Source: Anaerolineales bacterium | GTDB lineage: Bacteria; Chloroflexota; Anaerolineae; 4572-78; NAK82 | DNA length: 17,085 nucleotides | Assembly (NCBI GenBank): GCA_024643945.1 | Contig: JAHELX010000057.1 | Coordinates: 1-17,085 of the forward strand | Direction: 5' to 3' | Part shown: positions 7,684 to 14,468 of the stretch, one piece after another | Position numbering within the stretch: position 1 is the stretch's first letter | How the letters are laid out: the number at the start of each line of letters is the position of its first letter | The notes under the pieces: model-generated | Seen by the model: only the letters and a program-made list of their open reading frames with translations | Databases searched by the model: none | What the model was told of the DNA's origin: nothing | Position numbers and translations under genes: made by a program

Positions 7684-8436
7684 CTATCCTATGCGCTCAG
7701 CTTCCTGGCCGTAAATCTCTCTAAACCGCTCATCGTCGATTTCCTGAGGCAAACCATCAAAGACCAGTTGGCCCTCGTTTAAGGCAACAGCCCGATCGGC
7801 GTATTGCTGCACCAGGTCCAAAAAGTGCAGGCTGCAGAGGACGGTGATCCCATCTTCCCGGTTCAACCGTTTCAAAATCCGCATAATGCTGTGCGCCAGC
7901 ACCGGGTCCAGGCTGGCAACCGGTTCGTCGGCCAGCATAATTTGGGGGTCCTGCATCAAGGCCCGGGCAATTCCCACGCGTTGCTGTTGGCCGCCGCTCA
8001 GCTCGTCGGCACGGTTGCTCGCCTTGTCGGTGATGCCCACACGCGCCAGATTGCTCATAGCCTTATCCACGTCCTCTTTGGAAAAGTGGTTGACCAGGCT
8101 CCAAAGAGGATTGACGTAGCCCAATCGTCCCGAAAGGACATTGATCAGGACGCCGGAGCGGGTGACCAGATTGAACTGCTGGAAGATCATGCCGATCCGG
8201 CGCCGGATCAAGCGTAGATCTTCCTGCGAGGCTGCGGTAATATCCACCCCATCCCAAATTACCTGGCCAGATGTCGGTTCAACCAGGCGGTTAATGCAAC
8301 GCAACAGCGTGCTCTTGCCGGAGCCACTCAGCCCAATCACCGCCAGGAATTGTCCGTCCGGCACTTGGAAGCTCACATTATCCAGTGCAAGCACCTGGTT
8401 ATCATAAGTCTTAGTCAAATTCTTGATCTCAAGCAA
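7684..8436 (-). CDS. phnC: PhnC-like phosphonate-type ABC transporter ATPase
   Basis: About 250 aa, normal for PhnC. Walker A GLSGSGKST (35-43), Q-loop MIFQQFNLVTR with the PhnC-typical continuation SGVLINVLSGRLGY, signature LSGGQQQRVGIARAL, Walker B IMLADEPVASLDP and an H-loop His in SLHFLDL. An in-frame TTG lies 12 nt further upstream (8448), but GGAGGG sits about 4 nt before the TTG at 8436 and nothing like a ribosome site precedes the longer start, so I use 8436. The gene follows the two-headed binding-protein gene after a 240-nt spacer with inverted repeats, and is followed 5 nt later by the PhnE-like permease. Together these form the phosphonate-type half of the operon. Confidence 0.92.
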   Translation of the reverse strand: MLEIKNLTKTYDNQVLALDNVSFQVPDGQFLAVIGLSGSGKSTLLRCINRLVEPTSGQVIWDGVDITAASQEDLRLIRRRIGMIFQQFNLVTRSGVLINVLSGRLGYVNPLWSLVNHFSKEDVDKAMSNLARVGITDKASNRADELSGGQQQRVGIARALMQDPQIMLADEPVASLDPVLAHSIMRILKRLNREDGITVLCSLHFLDLVQQYADRAVALNEGQLVFDGLPQEIDDERFREIYGQEAERIG

Positions 8437-8455
8437 GTTACCCTCCAAACTTCAC

Positions 8456-8560
8456 AGTAGGGGCAAGGCATTCCTGAGAGGCCACTTGGGGTAAGAACTC
8501 CCTTGGCCAGCAGAGAGGCCCGGCTCAAGGAGATGATCTCAGGAATGCCTTGCCCCTACT
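8456..8560. repeat. Perfect 23-bp inverted repeat (MITE/REP-like element)
   Basis: Arms at 8456-8478 and 8538-8560 are exact reverse complements; each outer end reads AGTAGGGGCAAGG. The 59-bp interior shows no coding sense. It lies between the binding-protein gene and phnC, inside the transporter operon. GTAGGGGC also appears in the palindrome at 16032-16047, so this may belong to a dispersed family. No target-site duplication was identified. Confidence 0.75.
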
Positions 8561-8621
8561 CGGCACCGTATTTCGATATGAGTGGATCAAATTTTGGCGG
8601 CGCAGGCCGGCGCGCGTTGAA

Positions 8622-8652
8622 GATTGGGCGGGGAGAGAGTCCCCGCCCAATC
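8622..8652 (-). promoter_or_regulatory. Perfect 12-bp stem-loop after the binding-protein gene
   Basis: Arms 8622-8633 and 8641-8652 (GATTGGGCGGGG and its complement) around a 7-nt loop, 26 nt after the stop of the 8679-10778 gene. There is no T-run after it on the minus strand, so it is not a standard terminator. Binding-protein genes are often made in excess over their permeases by 3' hairpins that block RNA decay or cause partial termination; that is the likely role here (inference). Confidence 0.6.
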
Positions 8653-8678
8653 CATAACTCTGCTGCTATCTGGAAGGA

Positions 8679-10778
8679 TCATCCACCAAAGATGTCTTCC
8701 TCGGTGTAACCCAGGCCCTTGATCAGCTTGCGGATCACGTCATATGCCGAGTCTTGAATCGGGTCGATACCGGTCCAGCTATAGAACTGGTCAGAGCAGA
8801 TCGACTGCTGGCAAGCATCAGACGCAGTGAAGGCAACCATCGCATCCAGGATCTGACTCCTGAGAGCCTCCGGGAACTCGGGAGAGAAACTCATGGTGTC
8901 GTTCGGGATGGCGTCGGTCAGCATCATGATGCGGACCTTCTCGAAGATATCGGGGGCGACGTCCAGCACGGCGGTGCGGGCATCGAGCACGCGCACGTCG
9001 CCGGCGAAGGCCTGGCCCTGATCATTCAGCTTGACTGCTGTGTAGTCAAATGGCTCAGGATTGTCCCCTGGCTGCCACGGGGGCGTGGTGAGGGGCGCGC
9101 TGAAGTAGGTGGTGGCAAAGTCCACTTCGCCGTTGTACACCGCCAGAGCTGCCTGCGGGTGCCCACCCGCCTCGACGATTTCACCCGGCTCCACGCCAGC
9201 CTCCTGGAACATGACCGAGGGGTAAAGGTATCCGGAGGTAGAACCCAAATCGGGAACCGCCCACTTCTTGCCAGCCAGATCTTCCAGAGTTTGGTAGTCG
9301 CTGTCGCGCGGCACCAGGAACTGCGCCCAGTAAACAGACCAGCCAAAGCGCTCTGCGGCGCCGGCGACCTGGACCCCGCACTTCTGATTGGCGATGACAT
9401 AACCCAGCGCCGGGATAAAGCCGATGGTGTCGGTGGGCGAGGCGCACATCGCCTCGACCGTGGCCGCGTAGCTGGTGGGCACGCTCACCTCGAACTTCAG
9501 GCCGGTGGCATCTTCGAGTGCCTTGGCCATGACCTCACCGCCGGAGACGATCACACCGGCGTCAACCGAGGGCACGAACAGCACCTTGATGGGTTGGTCC
9601 GCCGTGCCGATGTCGGTGGCCGCCATGGCCTCTCCTCCAGCCGGACCCGCCGCACCCAGCAGATCGCCGGTGACCGGATCGACACCGGTCTCCAGCGAGC
9701 CGTCGGCCAGCATCTTGAAGGTCTCATCCAGCTTGGCCTTCACCTCGTCGGGGACGGCGCTCTCGGTGTCGTGGAAGGGGGCCAGCTTAACGCCGTCAAC
9801 GGCTGCATCGAACATGGCCGTGCGCCCCTCAAAGGTGCCATCGTAGGCTTCCTTGATGGCGGTGTAAACGGCCACGTCTACGCGCTTCATGGCGCTACTC
9901 AGCAGCTTGTCAGCGCCAGCCTCTGAACCGCCCTTGAAGGTAGTGAAGTACTCATCCTGATCGACGCCGATAACCCATGTGCCTTGCTGAGCTGCGCCCA
10001 GGATGCCGCCCGAACCAGTGGGGCCACCCGCGCCGAAGATGACGTCGGCGCCCTCGGCGATCTGGCTTTCGGCCGCTGCCTTGCCGCGTGCCGGGTCGGT
10101 GAAGCTGTCAATGTACACCCCAAGCGCGTTGCAGTCGGGGCAGATGTACTTGACCCCATTCTCGTAGCCGTTGCGGAATTTCTTGACGGCTGGGATCTCC
10201 ATACCGGCCACGATGCCGACCGTCTTGCTCTGGCTCATCAGACCGGCGAGCACACCCGCCATGAATCCCGACTGGTCTTCGCGGAAGACCAGCCCCATTA
10301 CGTTGGGGATGGCCGGATCGTAGGCGAAGTCCACAATGGCGAACTTGAGGTCGGGGTTGGCCTCGGCCACCTTCTGGGTCGTCTCACCCATCATAAAGCC
10401 GACGGTCACGATCATGTTGTAGCCTTCGTCGACGAACTGCACGACGTTCTTTTCGTAGTCGGTCGGCTGCTGGGTTTCGATGAAGGCGTTGTCCAGGCCG
10501 AATTCCTCAGCAGCTTTCAGCATGCCTTCATAGGCATACTGGTTGAAGGTACCGTCGTTGACCTTACCCACGTCAGTGACCAGACCCACCTGGAACTTCT
10601 CTGCTGCCGGGGCCGGGGCTTCGGTGGCGGGGGCCTCAGTGGCCGGGGCCTCGGTGGCGGGGGCTTCGGTCGCGGCTGGAGGCGGTGCCTGGGTGGCCGG
10701 CGTTGGTGTAGCACACTGAGCAGCCAACATCGAAAGAACGACGAGCAGTCCCACTAACACGAATAGTTGCTTACGCAT
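8679..10778 (-). CDS. Two-headed substrate-binding lipoprotein: BMP/PnrA-like domain + PhnD-like domain
   Basis: 699 aa. Hydrophobic signal peptide (1-21) ending at Cys22 (LAAQC, with an unusual Gln at -1), so probably a lipoprotein. A tether with ATEAP repeats follows (27-60). Residues 62-370 are a BMP/PnrA-like domain (VGLVTDVGKVNDGTFNQYAY; DVIFGAGGPTGSGG; WVIGVDQDE). Residues 395-690 are a PhnD-like periplasmic-binding domain with GFIPALGYV, the ligand-loop motif DLGSTSGYLYP (510-520), GEVDFATTYFSAP and IPNDTMSFSPEFPEAL. ATG with AAGGAGG about 7 nt upstream. It is the first gene of a six-gene operon that contains both a PhnC/PhnE pair and a BMP-type ATPase/permease set, matching its two heads. 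Normally each head is a separate protein of about 300-350 aa. Domain calls are strong; the ligands and whether both heads act together are unknown. Confidence 0.93.
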   Translation of the reverse strand: MRKQLFVLVGLLVVLSMLAAQCATPTPATQAPPPAATEAPATEAPATEAPATEAPAPAAEKFQVGLVTDVGKVNDGTFNQYAYEGMLKAAEEFGLDNAFIETQQPTDYEKNVVQFVDEGYNMIVTVGFMMGETTQKVAEANPDLKFAIVDFAYDPAIPNVMGLVFREDQSGFMAGVLAGLMSQSKTVGIVAGMEIPAVKKFRNGYENGVKYICPDCNALGVYIDSFTDPARGKAAAESQIAEGADVIFGAGGPTGSGGILGAAQQGTWVIGVDQDEYFTTFKGGSEAGADKLLSSAMKRVDVAVYTAIKEAYDGTFEGRTAMFDAAVDGVKLAPFHDTESAVPDEVKAKLDETFKMLADGSLETGVDPVTGDLLGAAGPAGGEAMAATDIGTADQPIKVLFVPSVDAGVIVSGGEVMAKALEDATGLKFEVSVPTSYAATVEAMCASPTDTIGFIPALGYVIANQKCGVQVAGAAERFGWSVYWAQFLVPRDSDYQTLEDLAGKKWAVPDLGSTSGYLYPSVMFQEAGVEPGEIVEAGGHPQAALAVYNGEVDFATTYFSAPLTTPPWQPGDNPEPFDYTAVKLNDQGQAFAGDVRVLDARTAVLDVAPDIFEKVRIMMLTDAIPNDTMSFSPEFPEALRSQILDAMVAFTASDACQQSICSDQFYSWTGIDPIQDSAYDVIRKLIKGLGYTEEDIFGG
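10618..10677. repeat. Four 15-bp tandem units encoding the lipoprotein tether
   Basis: Units at 10618-10632, 10633-10647, 10648-10662 and 10663-10677, near-identical (pattern GCCTCGGTGGCGGGG, with a diverged last unit). On the minus strand they encode repeated ATEAP in the linker between the lipid anchor and the BMP domain. They probably vary in copy number by slippage, changing tether length. Confidence 0.85.
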
Positions 10779-10863
10779 ACTTTCTCCTCCTTAATGTAGA
10801 GAAAACGTTATTGTGTTTACGTACTACAAGGGGAACACTTTGTCGGGAATTCAGTGCTGACTT

Positions 10864-11061
10864 TCACCTCCCTTCATTGGGAATCCAGATTTTGGGGATT
10901 GGAATATGTGAGCCGTCGAACTTCTTGCTACCTGGCGATAGCACACAGAAAAGCCCAATGCCGCCGATATTGCCATACGGTCGCGCCAGCCAGTACCCCG
11001 TCACAAAGATCAGGATGAAAGAAAGATATCCTATAAAGGTTATGTCTGGCCTATTCCCCAA
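10864..11061 (-). CDS. Doubtful 65-aa membrane peptide upstream of the transporter operon
   Basis: Starts at TTG (11061) with GGGGGAG about 7 nt upstream. It contains one hydrophobic segment (ITFIGYLSFILIFVTGYW) and a Gly/Ile-rich continuation, and ends in IPNEGR. It is co-directional with the operon and ends 85 nt before the binding-protein ATG. No family is recognised, third-position base use is not clearly coding-like, and hydrophobic stretches arise easily in AT-rich spacers. It could be a genuine small protein or leader peptide, but chance is more likely. Confidence 0.22.
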   Translation of the reverse strand: MGNRPDITFIGYLSFILIFVTGYWLARPYGNIGGIGLFCVLSPGSKKFDGSHIPIPKIWIPNEGR

Positions 11062-11071
11062 AGGCCTGCTC

Positions 11072-11107
11072 CCCCGGCCCGACCGCCGGGGCGGGCTGGG
11101 GCAGCCC
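11072..11107. repeat. GC-rich double palindrome (REP-like)
   Basis: Two adjacent hairpins: CCCCGGC / GCCGGGG (11072-11078 and 11085-11091) and GGGCTG / CAGCCC (11093-11098 and 11102-11107). The following bases (AGGGGACCTACAG) resemble, on the opposite strand, the repeat at 15056-15124, suggesting a dispersed family. Confidence 0.55.
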
Positions 11108-11227
11108 AGGGGACCTACAGGCGAAATTACTATGGCGGGGCACTAGTGCAGAAAAGTACCACTATTATAGCCTATTTATCGTCTGGAAGCAAGGTCTATT
11201 GTGCTATTTGGTGACTACTCAGTCTAT

Positions 11228-11304
11228 CCTCCCGGAGCACCCAATGGTCCCGAGCGAAGCCCCCCCACGGGGCTGCACAGGGGACCATTGGGTGCTCCGG
11301 GAGG
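11228..11304. repeat. Perfect 24-bp inverted repeat with inner hairpin
   Basis: Arms 11228-11251 and 11281-11304 are exact reverse complements; the inner 29 bp contain AGCCCC / GGGGCT. It lies just upstream of the promoter for 11378-13039. It may be a small non-autonomous element, or act as a bidirectional terminator or insulator, though no T-run is evident. Confidence 0.75.
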
Positions 11305-11320
11305 GTGAGCAGTAACAGCT

Positions 11321-11349
11321 TTGGGGAATGGGCTCCTTGATGGTACAAT
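11321..11349 (+). promoter_or_regulatory. Candidate promoter for the 11378-13039 gene
   Basis: TTGGGG (11321-11326), 17-nt spacer, TACAAT (11344-11349). The -10 is good and the -35 partial. Predicted start near 11356, about 22 nt before the TTG start codon. Confidence 0.45.
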
Positions 11350-11377
11350 GGGGGCAGTCTAACCCAGGGGAAGATTA

Positions 11378-13039
11378 TTGCGCACCGATAGATCCTTTTC
11401 GTACCCCGTATACCATCCCGGCACGGGGCGGGGCACTCCAAGCAAACGAAACGCCTATTTGCTGCTAACTGTGTTCGTGTCCGGCATGACCAGCCTGGGG
11501 GTAGAACTATCCGCCTCGCGGCTACTGGACCCTTTCTTTGGCAATTCCATCATCATCTGGGCCAACCTCATCGGGCTGGTGCTCATCTATCTCTCCGTCG
11601 GCTACTGGCTCGGCGGGCGCTGGGCCGACCAGGACCCACGAGAAAGCACGCTGTATCAAATCACGGCCTGGGCAGCCTTTGCCGTAGGGGTCATCCCCTT
11701 TATCTCAGCGCCGATCCTGCGCTGGAGTGTGCTGGGCTTTGCCAGCTACAATGCAGGCATCTTGATTGGGTCGCTGCTGGGGGTGCTGGTGCTCTTCAGC
11801 GTGCCCATGACGCTGCTGGGTTGTGTGTCCCCCTTTGCCATCCGGCTGGCGGTGAGAGACGTGGCTCACAGTGGCAACGTCGCCGGCAGCATTTACGCCC
11901 TCAGTACCGTGGGCAGCATCCTGGGCACCTTCTTGCCGGTGTTGTTGCTTATCCCTACCATTGGCACCCGGCGCACGTTCTTACTCTTTTCGCTCGTTCT
12001 CCTCTTTATCAGCCTGGGTGGGCTGCTGCGTCAGTCGCGCCGGCGGGGGCTGGCGTACACCTGGATGGTCGTCATCATCGCAGCGCTGAGCCTCTTTTGG
12101 AGCGCCGGCCCTATCCGGGCTGATGAAAATGCCGTCTTCGAAACGGAATCGCGATACAATTACATCCAGGTGGTGAAGGAGGGTGGCGATTATTGGCTGT
12201 ACCTTAACGAAGGCCAGGGCATCCACTCGGTCTACAACCCGGACTACGTGCTGGTCTATGGCATCTGGGATTATTTTTTGATGGCACCTTATTTCAATAA
12301 TCCCCCCTACACATCCGGCCGGGTGGACAATTTGCTGCTCATTGGGTCGGCGGCCGGGACCATCCCCCGCCAATACACAGCCGTTTACGGCGACATCCCC
12401 ATTGATGGTGTGGAAATTGACCCCCGCATTATCCAGGTCGGCCGCCAGTGGTTCGATATGAACGAAGCGAATCTGAATGCCATCGCTGCCGACGGCCGCT
12501 ATTACCTGGCCAACGTGGACAAACGCTACGACGTGATCGGCATAGATGCTTACCGCCCGCCCTACATTCCTTTTCACCTGACGACGGTGGAGTTTTTCAC
12601 CCAGGTCCGCGAGCACCTGACCGAAGAGGGGGTGGTGGCCGTCAACGCCGGGCGCACGGCCACCGACTATTCCCTCGTGAACGCGCTGGCCAGCACTATG
12701 AAGGCTGTCTATCCCAGCGTGTACGTGTTGGATGCCCTCGATTATGGGGGTGATCTGGGCAACAGTCTGGTAGTAGGCACCGTCCAACCCACCCGCCCCA
12801 GCAACCTGGCGGCCAACGCCGCGCTGATGGAGGATCCTTTGTTACAAGATGTGGCTGCCCGGTCACTGAGCACCCGTTTGTGGGAGGTGCGCTGCGCCGC
12901 TGGCGAGACGTGGCTGCCGGCCAGCCCGACCACAACCACGATCCCCGTCGAAACCTGTACGTCCCCCTTCACCGACGATAAAGCCCCGGTGGAGCAAGTA
13001 GTGCACGGGTTGGTCCTTCGTTACTTGATGGGGCAATGA
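11378..13039 (+). CDS. Membrane-fused spermidine-synthase-like (SAM-fold) protein
   Basis: 553 aa. The N-terminal half (25-245) has about seven membrane segments (e.g. AYLLLTVFVSGMTSLGVELS, then AGSIYALSTVGSILGTFLPV), typical of fused MFS/spermidine-synthase-like proteins. The C-terminal half (about 255-480) is a Rossmann-type SAM-binding fold: ETESRYNYIQVV at its start, nucleotide motif LLIGSAAGT (near 320), acidic strand end DGVEIDP, then the family motif DAYRPPYIPFHLTTVEFF. In true spermidine synthases the glycine motif is GGGDGG and the active-site region reads D(S/A)xDP; here both differ, so polyamine synthesis should not be assumed. A methyltransferase or other SAM/dcSAM transferase acting at the membrane is equally possible. 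Start is TTG with AGGGGAAG about 6-7 nt upstream; no other good start was seen before the first helix. The NHL lipoprotein gene follows 53 nt later, probably in the same transcript. Confidence 0.82.
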   Translation: MRTDRSFSYPVYHPGTGRGTPSKRNAYLLLTVFVSGMTSLGVELSASRLLDPFFGNSIIIWANLIGLVLIYLSVGYWLGGRWADQDPRESTLYQITAWAAFAVGVIPFISAPILRWSVLGFASYNAGILIGSLLGVLVLFSVPMTLLGCVSPFAIRLAVRDVAHSGNVAGSIYALSTVGSILGTFLPVLLLIPTIGTRRTFLLFSLVLLFISLGGLLRQSRRRGLAYTWMVVIIAALSLFWSAGPIRADENAVFETESRYNYIQVVKEGGDYWLYLNEGQGIHSVYNPDYVLVYGIWDYFLMAPYFNNPPYTSGRVDNLLLIGSAAGTIPRQYTAVYGDIPIDGVEIDPRIIQVGRQWFDMNEANLNAIAADGRYYLANVDKRYDVIGIDAYRPPYIPFHLTTVEFFTQVREHLTEEGVVAVNAGRTATDYSLVNALASTMKAVYPSVYVLDALDYGGDLGNSLVVGTVQPTRPSNLAANAALMEDPLLQDVAARSLSTRLWEVRCAAGETWLPASPTTTTIPVETCTSPFTDDKAPVEQVVHGLVLRYLMGQ

Positions 13040-13092
13040 ACAAGTACTTCAGTTGAGCCTATTCAAGAGCGATTGATTTAAGGAGAAACAAC

Positions 13093-14223
13093 ATGACTGC
13101 ACTACGATTCTGTTTGCTGATCATTGGTTGTCTGCTGTTTGCCGGGTGTGTGCCGGGCTCCACCCCCGAGGGGACCACCGTCGCCACGCTGGCCGGCAGC
13201 GGCAAAATCGGGCCGTTAGGTGGCGGCTATGCCGATGGGCCAGCCCTCGAGGCTCAGTTCCACGATCCAATGGGGTTGGCCTCCAACGCGGATGGCAACC
13301 TGTACGTCAGTGACTGGGTCAACCACCGCATCCGGATGATTGGCCCCGACGGCAGGGTGACCACCGTCGCCGGAGGTGGGCGGCCGGGGCCTTACGGCGA
13401 CCTGGTTGATGGCCCGGCTGATGTTGCCCGTTTCTTCGGACCGGAGGGGTTGGATGTGGACGACCAGGGCAACATCTTCGTCGCTGACACCCTCAACAAC
13501 CGTATCCGCTGCATCAGCCCCGATGGGGTGGTCACCACTGTCGCCGGGAGCGGACCGGGCACCCTCTACGGCTTTGATGGAGCTCTCGTGGATGGTCCGG
13601 CCGCTGTTGCTCGCTTCAACGACCCGTCGGACGTGGCGCTGGATACAGCCGGGACCCTCTACGTGGCCGACCGCCTTAACCACGTCATTCGCAAGATCAC
13701 ACCGGAGGGTCAGGTCTCCACTTTCGCCGGCAGCGCCCAGCCTGGCAGCACGGATGGCGTGGGACAATCCGCCTCCTTTGAGTTACCCAATCGGATCGCC
13801 GTAGATCGAGATGGCAACCTGTATGTGACCGAGGGGCGCTTCCTGGACTTCGGCGAGCAGACGTACGGTTTTCGAGTGCGCATGATCACCCCCGATGCCA
13901 AAGTCACGACGCTGGCCGGCACCGGCGAGCCAGGTTATCGGGATGGCCCCGCGCTGACGGCCGAATTCGACGTGCCCATCGGCGTCGCGGTGGACGGCAA
14001 GGGCAACGTGTACGTAGTAGACAGTGGAGCGCATCGCATCCGGCGGATCAGCCGGGACGGCGTTGTGTCTACCGTCGCCGGAAATGGCGTCGCTGGCTAT
14101 GCCGACGGACCTGCTACCCAGGCTGAGTTCTGGTATCCCGCCGACATTGCCGTTGGGCCTGACGGCCAGCTATACGTGGCCGACTGGAAGAACCACCGCA
14201 TTCGAATCATCACCACTGAGTGA
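13093..14223 (+). CDS. NHL-repeat beta-propeller lipoprotein
   Basis: 376 aa. The hydrophobic N-terminus ends in LLFAGC (Cys19), a near-canonical lipobox, so it is probably anchored on the outer face of the membrane. The rest is six NHL repeats of about 55-60 residues, each with the pattern TVAGxG...DGPA..A.F..P...AVD..GN.YVAD..NHRIR.I..DG.V; the fourth carries an insertion (GRFLDFGEQTYG). Six repeats suit a complete six-bladed propeller, a scaffold for protein, carbohydrate or ligand binding; I see no catalytic signature that would define a reaction. ATG with AAGGAG about 7 nt upstream. It follows the spermidine-synthase-like gene by 53 nt. A weak stem (GGCTAT / ATAGGCC, 14240-14256) followed by TTT might end transcription after it. 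Confidence 0.88.
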   Translation: MTALRFCLLIIGCLLFAGCVPGSTPEGTTVATLAGSGKIGPLGGGYADGPALEAQFHDPMGLASNADGNLYVSDWVNHRIRMIGPDGRVTTVAGGGRPGPYGDLVDGPADVARFFGPEGLDVDDQGNIFVADTLNNRIRCISPDGVVTTVAGSGPGTLYGFDGALVDGPAAVARFNDPSDVALDTAGTLYVADRLNHVIRKITPEGQVSTFAGSAQPGSTDGVGQSASFELPNRIAVDRDGNLYVTEGRFLDFGEQTYGFRVRMITPDAKVTTLAGTGEPGYRDGPALTAEFDVPIGVAVDGKGNVYVVDSGAHRIRRISRDGVVSTVAGNGVAGYADGPATQAEFWYPADIAVGPDGQLYVADWKNHRIRIITTE

Positions 14224-14325
14224 GTAGGCACGATTTCCTGGCTATTGCTATAGGCCTTTGGTACTAGTGGACCCAGGTTGCTTACTTTATGGCAACAAAC
14301 TTTAATTAATTATGTCTAATAACTA

Positions 14326-14354
14326 TTGCAATTAACACAAAAACTTAATATAAT
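14326..14354 (+). promoter_or_regulatory. Strong sigma-70-type promoter for the LysM protein gene
   Basis: TTGCAA (14326-14331), exactly 17 nt, then TATAAT (14349-14354), inside an AT-rich island (about 14290-14372) that stands out from the GC-rich surroundings. Predicted start near 14361 leaves a leader of about 107 nt. Confidence 0.72.
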
Positions 14355-14377
14355 ATAATAGAAATAACAGTTATGTT

Positions 14378-14408
14378 GAGGTCTGAGGGGGAGAGGCCCT
14401 CAGGTCTT
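14378..14408 (+). promoter_or_regulatory. Leader hairpin upstream of the LysM protein gene
   Basis: Left arm 14378-14389 pairs with 14397-14408 over 12 positions, including G-U pairs, around a 7-nt loop (core CTGAGGG / CCCTCAG). It lies in the predicted 5' untranslated region. It does not match a riboswitch I know; mRNA protection near the 5' end is the simplest reading. Confidence 0.45.
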
Positions 14409-14468
14409 GGCCTTAGTAGCCGGCCGGCGTTGGGGAGCGCAGGTCGCGTCTGAAAAAGGAGGGTATCT

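Larger units (their letters stand above)
10779..11377. other. 599-bp region without a confident gene, between divergent transcription units
   Basis: Next to the transporter operon lies a ribosome site (AAGGAGG on the minus strand) and about 80 nt of AT-richer leader in which I could not fix a clear promoter. Further along come one doubtful small ORF (10864-11061), a GC-rich double palindrome (11072-11107), a 24-bp inverted repeat (11228-11304) and a promoter (11321-11349) for the rightward gene. I recognise no riboswitch here. Confidence 0.6.

Noticed and set aside
8754..9926. 390-codon plus-strand reading frame opposite the two-headed receptor gene
   Set aside because: His/Gly/Arg/Asp-rich composition typical of the complement of GC-rich coding DNA; the minus-strand gene is certain.
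10618..10677. Regular 15-bp tandem repeats as a possible CRISPR or regulatory array
   Set aside because: The units are in frame, contiguous without spacers and encode the ATEAP tether of the lipoprotein.
10800..10840. Palindrome-like TTGT...TACGTA...ACAA upstream of the transporter operon as an operator
   Set aside because: The half-sites do not share a common centre; symmetry fails beyond three base pairs without a one-base slip.
10811..11146. 111-codon plus-strand frame in the intergenic region
   Set aside because: Composition is not coding-like, it covers the palindromic repeat and no ribosome site was seen.
11196..11441. 81-codon minus-strand frame in the intergenic region
   Set aside because: It runs through the 24-bp inverted repeat and the promoter and start of the plus-strand gene; no motif or ribosome site supports it.
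14240..14259. Possible terminator after the NHL gene
   Set aside because: The stem has a bulge and only three Ts follow; too weak to list as a terminator.
14361..14468. LysM leader as a possible riboswitch (for example c-di-AMP type)
   Set aside because: Too short and lacking the multi-helix conserved core; only one simple hairpin is evident.
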